This document shows positions 1-8,898 of a stretch of 64,000 bases of DNA, piece by piece. This DNA comes from Aquilaria yunnanensis. Taxonomy: Eukaryota; Streptophyta; Magnoliopsida; Malvales; Thymelaeaceae. The stretch's first letter is position 1. Each line of letters begins with the position of its first letter. The DNA lies in NCBI GenBank assembly GCA_039654915.1, contig CM077599.1, forward strand, positions 9,612,501 through 9,676,500. The letters run 5' to 3'. The position numbers and the translations under genes are program-made. Under the pieces are notes generated by a model. That model saw only the letters and a program-made list of their open reading frames with translations. It made no database searches and was not told the origin of the DNA.

Positions 1-388
1 TACAAGGAATCACAGAACCATTGAAAATCACCACAAATGAAGGGAAATACGGCCTAGGCTTCACACCGACAAGACATGATAAAATGAAGGCAATAGCTGA
101 AAAGAGAGAAAAGAGGATTGCACGATTAACAGGGCATCCTCTCCAGGAAAGAAATCTGGATATCCCTGAAATCACCGAAACGTTCGTGAGTGGTGGTCTC
201 ATTCCAAAAAATGACAATGAAGGCAAGCTGACTATCAACATCAACAAGTCTTTTGAAAGTCTTTCTATTCAGGCAATCATCAGCGATTCACCTGAAGAGG
301 AGGAGCTTGTTCAACCTTGTGGCCCACGGGATGTGCTGAACAATTGGGAGGCGATAGAACTGCCTGTTATAATCGAAAGCTCTCCAAA
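1..388 (+). CDS. Retrotransposon polyprotein, protease-RT linker (partial, exon before intron)
   Basis: An open frame runs from the window edge (first full codon at 3) to 389. There is no ATG at its beginning, so it is the continuation of a polyprotein. It carries a G-patch-like segment near codons 9-20 (YGLGFTPTRHDK), followed by a basic stretch and then an acidic stretch. Linkers of this type precede RT in Tat-clade elements. The frame meets a TAA at 390, but a GT donor at 389 would remove that stop. The peptide therefore probably joins the downstream RT frame by splicing rather than ending here. Confidence 0.7.
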
Positions 389-591
389 GTAATCTAATAG
401 TAAAAACCTCCTAAAGAAAGGTTCAATCAATAGGGTGTAGTCTTTGTTTAAGTGAACCTTTTAGTTATTGCTTTTTATTCCAATAAAGTTGTGATTTATG
501 CACATTGTAAATAAAGTACCAGTTTGCATCCATCTCATTCGTGCCATTTTTTTTTTTTTTCTTCTCTTTCTTTTCTCTCTGGATAATGCAG
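389..591 (+). other. Putative intron inside the retrotransposon polyprotein
   Basis: The donor GTAATC lies at 389. The acceptor ATAATGCAG ends at 591 and follows a pyrimidine-rich tract of about 30 nt (roughly 547-580). Removing these 203 bases leaves two coding bases before the junction and one after it, and brings the upstream frame exactly into the frame of the long RT ORF, skipping the TAA at 390. An intron at this place, between protease and RT, is a known Ogre feature. Splicing is inferred from sequence only. Confidence 0.6.
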
Positions 592-3500
592 ACCCAAAAC
601 TCTCTTTGATGACAATGAAAGAATGAACTTTGATAATCCTGTAAACACTACCGACTCGGATGACGAAGATCTTCAAGTATCTCCTGAGCTATTAAAAATG
701 ATTGAGCGAGATGAAAAAGAAAGAGCAACAAGTCAAGAACCAACTGAGGTATTCAACCTGGGAGACAGTCAGGATGTAAAAGAAGTCAAGATTGGCACTT
801 TATTCCCTCCTGAAGAAAAAGAAGAATTAGTCCATTTATTGAAAGAATATGTGGATGTGTTTGCTTGGTCATACCAAGATATGCCTGGCTTAAGCTCAGA
901 CATAGTACTACACAAAATACCCTTGAAACCTGGGGCGAAGCCTGTCAGACAAAAGTTACGAAGATTAAAGCCGGATCTAATCTTAAGAGTGAAAGATGAG
1001 ATTCGAAAGCTGTGGGATGCAGGATTCCTTGGGGTCGCTGAATATACAGAATGGGTGGTTAACATTGTTCCAGTCGAAAAGAAAGAAAGCGGGAAACTAA
1101 GAGTTTGTCAGGACTACCGGCCATTGAACGAAGCCAGTCCTAAAGATAACTTCCCACTTCCTCACATTGATACGCTGGTGGATAATACCGCAGGAAACTC
1201 CTATTTTTCCTTCATGGATGGCTTCTCTGGATACAATCAAATCAAACTTGATCCAGATGATATGATAAAAACTGCCTTTATAACCCTTTGGGGTACCTTC
1301 TACTACAAGGTGATGCCTTTTGGGTTAAAGAATGCTGGTGCTACATATCAAAGAGCCATGGTTGCATTATTCCATGACATGATGCATAAAGAAATTGAAG
1401 TATATGTAGATGACATGATCGCCAAAACTTTCACTGCTAAGGGGCATCTAAAAGTGCTAAGAAAACTATTCGATAGACTTCGCAAATATCAACTGAAGTT
1501 GAATCCTGCCAAATGTATTTTTGGAGCCTCTTCAGGAAAGTTATTGGGTTTCATGGTCAGCAAGGATGGGATTCGAGTTGACCCGAGTAAAGTCAAAGCA
1601 ATACAAGAAATGCAACCCCCGAAGACTCCAAAACAAGTAAGAAGTTTCCTGGGCAGAATCAACTTCATAGCAAGGTTCATTTCACAATTGACATCCAAGT
1701 GTGAACCTCTTTTCAAATCACTGAAGAAGAACAATCCGATCGAGTGGAATAACGAATGCCAAGAAGCATTCGAGAAAATCAAGCAATATCTATCAAATCC
1801 ACCAGTCTTGGTACCACCCCGATCTGGAGAATCGTTGATTCTATATTTATCCATACAGGATTCTTCATTAGGATCCGTATTGGGTCAACGTGATGAGACA
1901 GGCAAGAAAGAGCACGCAATTTACTATTTGAGCAAGAAGCTTACCACATATGAAGCGAAATACTCAATAGTAGAAAAGTCCTGTTGTGCCCTTGCATGGG
2001 TAGCACACCGACTACGACACTACATGCTCAACAACACCACATTGCTAATCTCCAAGACTGATCCCATTAAGTACATTTTTGAGAAACCAGCTTTATCAGG
2101 CAGGATCGCAAAATGGCAAATGCTGTTGTCTGAATACGACATACAGTATGTCACCCAAAAGGCTGTAAAAGGGAGTGTGATTGCTGAATATCTGGCTGAT
2201 AGAGCATTGGATGATTATGAGCCAATGAAAATGGAGTTTCCTGATGGAGATATAATGACGATAGAACAGGAAGTCTCTAAAGATGATGAAACATGGAAAA
2301 TGGCATTCGATGGAGCATCTAATGCTTTGGGACAAGGGATTGGAGCCATACTCATCTCTCCAAGTGGAGAGCAATTCCCTCTTACAGCAAAAATTACATT
2401 TCCTTGTACCAACAATATAGTAGAGTATGAGGCATGTGCTATGGGACTCCAAATGGCACTGGAATTGAAAGTGCGAGATCTCCGAGTTTATGGGGATTCC
2501 GCATTAGTCATATATCAAATCAACGGAGAATGGGAGACAAGGGATTCAAAATTGATCCCTTACCAAAAGCTCATACTAGACTTGGCTCGAAAATTCAACA
2601 GTATAAGCTTCCATCATCTTCCAAGGGAAGATAATCAAATACCGGATGCTTTAGCTACTTTGGCTGCTATGTACAAGATCAGTGACCCCGAGCATACTCC
2701 TGTGTTCGAGATGAGAATAATAGATTCTCCAGCTTATTGCATGAGCATCGAAGAAGAATTGGATGGAAAGCCTTGGTATCACGATATCAAGAAATACCTC
2801 CAAGAAAGAGTATATCCACCAGAAGTATCAGAAAATGACAAGAAATTTCTACGAAGATTGTCAATGGGTTTTCTTTTAAACCTAGACATACTTTACAAGA
2901 AAACCCCAGACTCAATGCTACTTCGCTGTGTAGATACTCATGAAGCACGAAAGATCATGGAAGAAGTTCATTCTGGAATATGTGGAGCACACACTAGTGG
3001 TCATACTATGGCAAGACAAATAATGAGGGCTGGTTACTATTGGCTCACATTGGAAAGTGATTGCGTCAATCACGTAAGAAAATGTCACAAATGCCAAATA
3101 TATGCCAACAAGATCCAAGCTCCACCTGTTCCTCTTAATGTAACAGCAATACCTTGGCCTTTTGCCATGTGGGGAATCGATGTTATTGGAGCGATTACCC
3201 CTAAAGCTTCCAATGGTCACAAATTCATCCTAGTTGCAATTGACTACTTTACTAAATGGGTAGAAGCTGTGTCTTATGCAAGCGTAACTCAAAAGGTGGT
3301 ATGCCGGTTCATTAAGAAAGAAATCATTTGTCGCTATGGACCGCCAGAGTGTATCATCTCAGACAATGCCACGAACCTGAATAATGCAATGATGCAGACT
3401 TTGTGCCAGCAATTCAAAATCAAGCATCTCAATTCAGCACCTTATCGACCGATGATGAATGGTGCAGTAGAAGCGGCCAATAAAAATATCAAGAGAATTG

Positions 3501-4021
3501 TTGAAAAGATGATCGTCACTTACAAGGACTGGCATGAGATGTTACCTTTTGCACTACATGCTTATAGAACTTCTACCCGTACTTCTACTGGAGCAACACC
3601 TTTTTCTCTGGTATACGGTATGGAGGCTGTATTGCCCATCGAAGTTGAAATTCCTTCATTAAGGGTACTAATGGATACTCAATTAGGAGAAGCAGAATGG
3701 GTCAAAGCTAGATACGAGCAATTAAATCTAATTGATGAAAGAAGAATGATAGCCCTCTGCCATGGGCAACTTTATCAAAGAAGGATGATTCGTGCTTACA
3801 ACAAAAAGGTTCGCCCACGACAATTTCACGAAGGTGACATAGTGCTCAAGAAAATTTTACCCATGCAACATGATTCAAGAGGAAAATGGACACCAAATTA
3901 TGACGGGCCATATGTCGTGAAGAAAGCATTTTCAGGAGGGGCACTAATTCTGACAGAAATGGATGGACGAGAATTACCGAAGCCAGTAAATTCGGATGCA
4001 GTAAAGAAATACTTTGCATAA
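592..4021 (+). CDS. Retrotransposon pol: RT, RNase H, second RNase H, integrase
   Basis: This frame is open for 1132 codons from the ATG at 623; if the upstream intron is spliced, it continues the upstream frame from 592. Numbering from 623, RT spans about 100-340 with catalytic YVDD at 261-264. A first RNase H (about 390-510) has lost a normal active site (LYLSIQDSSLG region). A second RNase H (about 553-680) keeps its acidic set: FDGASN, EYEA, GDSA and PDALA. Integrase has an HHCC zinc site (about 773-825) and D853, D914 and E950 with 35 residues between the last two (DD35E). A GPY-like C-terminal module precedes the stop. No frameshift or internal stop was seen, so the copy is probably young or under selection. 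The RNase H pair places it in the Tat clade. Confidence 0.93.
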
Positions 4022-5311
4022 TGAAGAAATTTTCGAACAGAAGGGGAGAAGTGGATACAGGGTTACCAAAGTTTATTTGATCAAAGTTGTCAAAGAGAGC
4101 TTTCTTCCCTTACACTTTCATTATCTATCTGTACCTAAGATTTTCATATTCTTTTACCCATAAATAAAAGCCAATTCTCTTTAACTTACCTTAGATTCTC
4201 ACGTTCAAAATGCTAAAGTCGCTTCTATCCAGTTCTTTTCCTTCAAATCTCACATTCCTACTAGCCTTAAGTGTGCAATAAATTGTGACTTTTGAAGGAA
4301 GAATAGTAATAATTAAAACTTAAAAAAAAAAACAAAGACCGTAGATTACTTTGATAAGCTTTGTGAATTAAAACAGGTAAGATTGAGGTCCTGCTTTGCG
4401 AGCAGCACAGAACATAGGCTAACAAAGAAGAAGGAGTAACAAATCTTTGGGAGATAGCCTTGGTGGTAGCCTGAATGATCATTTCAGAAGTCTTAACATG
4501 TCTATGTCAGCAGGAAAGAATCATGCTCACGAATATTTCAACAGGGACAATTATCCAGAGAAGCATAAAATATGAGGCGGGCATTAAAGAAAATTGAGGT
4601 CAAAATTCAAAAATAAGGCAAGGAAAGAGGATTTTTGAACAGAGTTGGGCTTTTGAGACAATGGACAACAGCTGAAAAGCATAAAGAGATTCAATAATAG
4701 TCCGAGAAGGAAATCACAAAGAAGATCCAGTAAAGTAAAGCAAAGACATGAAGAGCTAGATTCAAAAAAAAACATCAATTACACATGCCTTGCATTCATG
4801 CATTTCACATCATGCATGCATGGCTTTTACATAACAGGGATCAAATGAAAAGCATGTCCGCAGCATGATTGCAGCAGTATAAGCTGAGATCTTAATGACA
4901 TCAGCTCTTACTAATTGGACGCATAGCTAATACGCTGGACCCAGCCCCATCAGGAATCCAAGGATAAAGCATACAATATCGTCAAAAGCCTGGCAATTGA
5001 GGCTACACCTAAAAGAACAGAATTGATGCCAGCTTAGCAGCATCCAAGATGAGTGATAGCTATCGTCAAAGATAAGGCAGACATCAAGAAATATTGTCGT
5101 TGAAAATTCGTCAAAAGCGGACAATGGATTCAATAATCAAGGACTGAATCGACGTCAGCTGGATGGAATATCTATCACATCAAAATAAAGTAGGATTCAC
5201 TTTTCCGGTTAAGCGGCGGATACGGTACTCCGTGACTCTCAAGTCGGTTCTCTCAGTTGCCCATAATAACTGATCATTTCCTCCCTCCTTTCTTTTACTT
5301 TCTCCTAGAAA
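4022..5311 (+). other. Non-coding spacer between integrase and first cargo gene
   Basis: There is no convincing ORF on either strand in these 1.29 kb; the short minus-strand frames have no recognisable domain. A 13-nt all-purine run (4039-4051) lies just after the integrase stop and resembles a polypurine tract. ATGCATG words cluster at about 4797-4822. The last 130 bases align by eye with the promoter-leader segments upstream of cargo copies 2-4 (shared ttccggttaag and gactctca words). The position of their TATA box is replaced here by an AAAATAAAG-like sequence near 5180. Confidence 0.6.
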
Positions 5312-5860
5312 ATGGATCCTACTTTTTCTGCCTTGCGAAAATATTTTCCTTCTCTCCCAATGAACATCCTCAAAAAGATCTACCAAGTTCGCTGTGAACG
5401 ATTAAGAGCTCTGATGCATAAAGGAATCCCTGAAGATGTGCGGTGGTTAATTGAAGCTAAGGTTCGTCTGGCAGGTGAAATCCCAGAGGCATTTGTGTCT
5501 CACATGCCTGGTGTAGGCAAAAGCTCTTATGCCAAAAAACGAAGAGCGAGGAGACTAGGCGTCTGTCATAAATGCGGACGCTGGACCTGTAATACTAAAT
5601 GTCGTTCTTTAGGGATGATCTCTGATAATCGAGAAGATAAAATACGATTCATTAAGAATGGCCTGAGTAAGGACTCATTGGATGATCTCCAATTGACTCT
5701 TGAGACGCATTCTTGTGGATCCGTGCAACGTGAACTTCTCGATTTATGGAGCATTTTTCATGAAGAACGAGAACGATACAGTCCCGGGAATCTGACATTA
5801 AACGACCCTATTTGTCAGCTTGTAAGAAAACTGGATGGGAAGCAAATCCTCGACTCATAG
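5312..5860 (+). CDS. Cargo zinc-finger protein, tandem copy 1 (182 aa)
   Basis: Intronless ORF of 182 codons, first of four tandem paralogues. Residues 1-60 look helical (SALRKYFPS, then a basic ARCER/VRCER helix). A basic run YAKKRRARRLG (73-83) leads directly into a Cys4 finger C85-x2-C88-x4-C93-x3-C97. A THSC motif is at 132-135 and a charged, Trp/Arg-containing tail follows. A basic cluster followed immediately by a small Cys4 finger resembles the cysteine-rich nucleic-acid-binding proteins of carla-like plant viruses, some of which act in silencing suppression or host transcription control. That homology is judged by eye. The product is probably an RNA- or DNA-binding protein and may be nuclear. 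This is the most divergent 5' leader: no clear TATA box, and the ATG context is aaaaATGG rather than atcaATGG. Confidence 0.8.
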   Translation: MDPTFSALRKYFPSLPMNILKKIYQVRCERLRALMHKGIPEDVRWLIEAKVRLAGEIPEAFVSHMPGVGKSSYAKKRRARRLGVCHKCGRWTCNTKCRSLGMISDNREDKIRFIKNGLSKDSLDDLQLTLETHSCGSVQRELLDLWSIFHEERERYSPGNLTLNDPICQLVRKLDGKQILDS

Positions 5861-6019
5861 AAGCCATTAATCCCGTTACTGGACGTAAAACCAGTGGAAG
5901 ATGTGAGCCACAGTCACAATCACTGTACATACAATTTATCATATTTAAAATTTTCCATTTTTCTTTTAATAATGTATTTGCTCCCGTAAGTGTAATCGAC
6001 ACGTTATCCATTTCATCGC

Positions 6020-6027
6020 TATAAATG
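6020..6027 (+). promoter_or_regulatory. TATA box of zinc-finger copy 2
   Basis: TATAAATG preceded by atcgc, 87 bp upstream of the ATG at 6107. The same sequence in the same place recurs before copies 3 and 4, which supports an internal RNA polymerase II core promoter for each repeat unit. Confidence 0.6.
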
Positions 6028-6106
6028 CATGTTCTTCCAGTCGGTTATCTAAGTTTCCTTCAATAACGGATTCATTTCCCTCTTCTCTCAAATTCTTCTC
6101 TCATCA

Positions 6107-6655
6107 ATGGATTCTACTCTTTCTGCACTGCGAAAATACTTTCCTTCCTTTCCAATAAAAGTCCTTAAAAAGATCTACCTTGCTAGATGTGAAAGAATCA
6201 GAGTTTTTACACGCAAAGGCATTCCCGATAATGTGCAGTGGATAATTGAAGCTAAGGTCCGTCTGGCGGGTGAAGTTCCAGATGCATTTATGCCCCGCAT
6301 GCCCGGTTTAGGTAAAAGCCGTTATGCCAAAAGGCGAAGAGCAAAGAGACTAGGCGTGTGTTATAAATGTGGGCGATGGAATTGTATTACTAAATGTCGC
6401 TCTTTAGGATACATCTCCATAAATCGTGAAGATAAAAGAAAATTCATTAAGAATGGCCTGCGTAAGGAATCTCTGGAAGATATCCGAGAGACTCTTGAAA
6501 CGCATTCTTGTGGAAAAGTGCAAGGTGAAATTATCAGTTTATGGAGGACTTACCATAAAGAACGAAACCGTTACAGTCTTGGGAATGTGACTTTAAACGA
6601 TCCTGTTTGTCAGTTTGTAAGAAAATTGGATGGGAAGCAAATCCCCGACTTATAG
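6107..6655 (+). CDS. Cargo zinc-finger protein, tandem copy 2 (182 aa)
   Basis: Intronless, exactly 182 codons, in the same frame layout as copy 1 and starting 795 bp after it. It keeps the N-terminal SALRKYFPSFP motif, the basic run before the finger (YAKRRRAKRLG), all four finger cysteines in C-x2-C-x4-C-x3-C spacing (85, 88, 93, 97) and THSC at 132-135. Differences from its neighbours are scattered substitutions, not indels, consistent with a maintained protein. The start is set by the shared atcaATGG context and by alignment of all four copies. The function is unproven; I infer nucleic-acid binding. Confidence 0.8.
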   Translation: MDSTLSALRKYFPSFPIKVLKKIYLARCERIRVFTRKGIPDNVQWIIEAKVRLAGEVPDAFMPRMPGLGKSRYAKRRRAKRLGVCYKCGRWNCITKCRSLGYISINREDKRKFIKNGLRKESLEDIRETLETHSCGKVQGEIISLWRTYHKERNRYSLGNVTLNDPVCQFVRKLDGKQIPDL

Positions 6656-6798
6656 ATGGCATTGAAGCCATTACTGGACATAAATCAGGGGAAGATGAGA
6701 GCCACGGTCATGATTCCTGTACATATAAGCTGTCATTTGTCTTTTCTTTTAATATACTTGTTCCTGTCAGCGTAATTAACACGTTATCCTTTCATCGC

Positions 6799-6806
6799 TA
6801 TAAATG
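6799..6806 (+). promoter_or_regulatory. TATA box of zinc-finger copy 3
   Basis: TATAAATG in the same atcgc context as copy 2, 112 bp upstream of the ATG at 6911. The leader between them contains the ttccggttaag and gactctcag words also seen before copy 1. Confidence 0.6.
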
Positions 6807-6910
6807 CGTGTTCTTCTTTCCGGTTAAGTAGCGGATGCAATACTCTCTGACTCTCAGTTTCCTACAATAACTGATTTCTTCATCTCTTCTCTCAAATTCT
6901 TCTTTTATCA

Positions 6911-7459
6911 ATGGATTCTACTCTTTCCGCCATGCGAAAATACTTTCCTTCCATCCCAATAAATGTTCTTAAAATGATTTACCAAGCTAGATGTGAAAGG
7001 ATTAGAGTCTTTATGCACAAAGGCATTCCTGACAATGTGCGGTGGCTAATTGAAGCTAAGGTTCGTTCAGCTGGTGAAGTTCCAGAAGCGTTCTTTCCCC
7101 GTATGCCCGGCTTTGGTAAAAGCGCTTATGCCAAAAAGCGAAGAGCAAAGAGGCTAGGTGTCTGTCATAAATGTGGACGATGGAATTGTAATACTAAATG
7201 TCGCTTTTTAGGATACATCTCCAGAAATCATGAAGATAAAAGAAAATTCATCAAGAATGGCCTGCGTAAGGAATCTTTGGATGATATCCTATTAACTTTT
7301 GAAACACATTCTTGTGAAATAGTGCAATGGGAAATTATGGATTTATGGTGGACTTTCCGTAAAGAACAGGATCGTTACAGTCTTGGAAATTTAACTTTTA
7401 ATGACCCTGTTTGCCAGTTTGTGAGAAAACTGGATGGGAAGCAAATCCCCGACCTATAG
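6911..7459 (+). CDS. Cargo zinc-finger protein, tandem copy 3 (182 aa)
   Basis: Intronless ORF of 182 codons, 804 bp after copy 2. It has the same domain order: N-terminal helical part, basic YAKKRRAKRLG at 73-83, Cys4 finger (85, 88, 93, 97), and THSC at 132-135. Codons 35-85 are nearly identical in nucleotide sequence to copy 4, so these two are the most recent duplicates or have undergone conversion. The C-terminal half has diverged more. Like the others it is a probable nucleic-acid-binding protein, with an eye-level resemblance to viral cysteine-rich proteins. Confidence 0.8.
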   Translation: MDSTLSAMRKYFPSIPINVLKMIYQARCERIRVFMHKGIPDNVRWLIEAKVRSAGEVPEAFFPRMPGFGKSAYAKKRRAKRLGVCHKCGRWNCNTKCRFLGYISRNHEDKRKFIKNGLRKESLDDILLTFETHSCEIVQWEIMDLWWTFRKEQDRYSLGNLTFNDPVCQFVRKLDGKQIPDL

Positions 7460-7609
7460 AAGGCATTGAAGCCGTTACTAGACATAAATCAGTGGAAGAT
7501 GAGAGCCACAGTCATGATTGCTGTACATATAAGCTGTCATTTGTCTTTTCTTTTGACAATAATGTACTTGCTTCTGTAAGTGTAATAAACGCATCATCCC
7601 TTTCATCAC

Positions 7610-7617
7610 TATAAATA
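7610..7617 (+). promoter_or_regulatory. TATA box of zinc-finger copy 4
   Basis: TATAAATA after tttcatcac, 66 bp upstream of the ATG at 7676. The leader is shorter than in copies 2 and 3 and lacks the ttccggttaag segment. Confidence 0.6.
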
Positions 7618-7675
7618 TGTGTTAGTTATGTTCGTTTCCTACAATCACTAATTTCTTTCTTTGCCTCCTTCATCA

Positions 7676-8224
7676 ATGGAGTCTTCTCTTTCCGCCCTAC
7701 GAAAGTATTTTCCTTCCTTCCCAATAAATGTTCTTAAAAAGATTTATCAAGCTAGATGTGAACGATTCAGAGTATTTATGCACAAAGGCATTCCTGATAA
7801 TGTGCGGTGGCTAATTGAAGCTAAGGTTCGTTCAGCTGGTGAAGTTCCCGAAGCGTTCTTTCCCCGTATGCCCGGCTTTGGTAAAAGCGCTTATGCCAAA
7901 AAAAGAAGAGCAAAGAGGCTAGGCGTTTGTCATAATTGTGGATGGTGGATTTGCGGCAATAAATGTCGTGCTCCAGGAGTGATCACCAGAAATCGTAATG
8001 ATAGAATAAGATTCATTAAGAATGGCTTGCGTAAGGAATCTCTAGAAGATATTCGAGAGGTTCTTGAAGCGCATTCTTGTGGAATAGTGCAATTTGAGGT
8101 TGTTGGATTATGGATAATTTTCCAAAAAGAACGAGATCGTTACAGTCTTGGGAATCTGACCCTAAACGACCCTGTTTGCCAGTTTGTGAGAAAGCTAGAT
8201 GAGATGCAAATCACCGATTCATAG
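7676..8224 (+). CDS. Cargo zinc-finger protein, tandem copy 4 (182 aa)
   Basis: The ATG at 7676 is chosen over an upstream non-ATG extension because it matches the other copies (atcaATGG, then SALRKYFPSFP) and gives the same 182-codon length. The basic run and all four cysteines (85, 88, 93, 97) are kept. Residues within the finger have changed: N87 replaces Lys, W90 replaces Arg, and GN replaces NT/IT before the last Cys. This copy may therefore have altered nucleic-acid specificity. It is the last unit before the minisatellite and the LOG-type gene. Confidence 0.8.
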   Translation: MESSLSALRKYFPSFPINVLKKIYQARCERFRVFMHKGIPDNVRWLIEAKVRSAGEVPEAFFPRMPGFGKSAYAKKRRAKRLGVCHNCGWWICGNKCRAPGVITRNRNDRIRFIKNGLRKESLEDIREVLEAHSCGIVQFEVVGLWIIFQKERDRYSLGNLTLNDPVCQFVRKLDEMQITDS

Positions 8225-8270
8225 AAAGCATTGAAGCCATTACTGGACGCAAAGCCAGTGGAAGACGAGG

Positions 8271-8812
8271 ATCAAAGTCACGATTACTGTACGTGCTAGC
8301 TGTCGCTTTTGAATTTTCCTCCCCCTTTTGGTAATAATGTATCCACTCCTGACGTGAACCAAAGTCACGATTACTGTACGTACTAGCTGTCGCTTTTGAA
8401 ATTTTCCTCCCCTTTTGGTAATAATGTATCCACTCCTGACGTGAACCAAAGTCACGATTACTGTACGTACTAGCTGTCGCTTTTGAAACTTTCCTCCCCT
8501 TTCAGCGATAATGTATCCACTCCTGACATGAGCCATAGTTACGATTACTGTACGTGCTAGCTGTCGCTTTTGAAATTTTCCTCCCCTTTGGCAATAATGT
8601 ACCCACTCCTGACACGGACTACTGTATATAGCTGCCACTTTTGAAATTTTCCTTCTCTTCCAACAATCACGTACCTACTCCTGACGTAAGCTACAGTAGT
8701 GACTACTGTACATGCTAGCAGCTATTTTGAAAATTTTCCTCCTCTTTTAACGATAGTGTACCCATACCTGACCAGAGTCATACTCGTGACTACTGTGTAT
8801 AGCTGGCAATAA
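8271..8812 (+). repeat. Minisatellite (~85-bp unit, ~6-7 copies) made from the cargo-gene spacer
   Basis: Successive units share cacgattactgtacgt, then ctagctgtcgcttttga, then ttttcctcccc, then aataatgta and ccactcctgac. Unit starts are near 8271, 8363, 8449, 8533, 8617, 8692 and 8785, and degeneration increases toward LOG. The same word order occurs once in each spacer after zinc-finger copies 1-3 (tcatgattgctgtacat, gctgtcatttg, aataatgtacttg). The array is therefore an amplified piece of intergenic, promoter-proximal DNA. It lies directly upstream of the LOG promoter. Confidence 0.8.
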
Positions 8813-8858
8813 TGTATCCACTCTTGAAAATAAAATTATTGCCTTATCTCTTCATCTC

Positions 8859-8866
8859 TATAAATA
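8859..8866 (+). promoter_or_regulatory. TATA box of the cargo LOG-type gene
   Basis: TATAAATA after ttcatctc, the same context as the zinc-finger promoters, 40 bp upstream of the ATG at 8899. A start of transcription about 30 bp downstream would give a very short leader. Confidence 0.55.
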
Positions 8867-8898
8867 TATCCTCTTTTCTCACAAGGATAAGGATAGGA

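Noticed and set aside
5812..7614. Second frame overlapping the ends of zinc-finger copies 1-3 (shared CKKTGWEANPR-like peptide at 5812, 6607 and 7411).
   Set aside because: These frames do not begin with ATG (they rely on TTG in copies 2 and 3), and their similarity is explained by the DNA similarity of the duplicated units. Kept only as a possible ancient extension of the reading frame.
8240..8638. 132-codon minus-strand ORF with a repeated VRTVIVTLVHVRSGYII pattern.
   Set aside because: It is a translation of the 85-bp minisatellite (the unit length happens to keep a frame open), not a protein gene.
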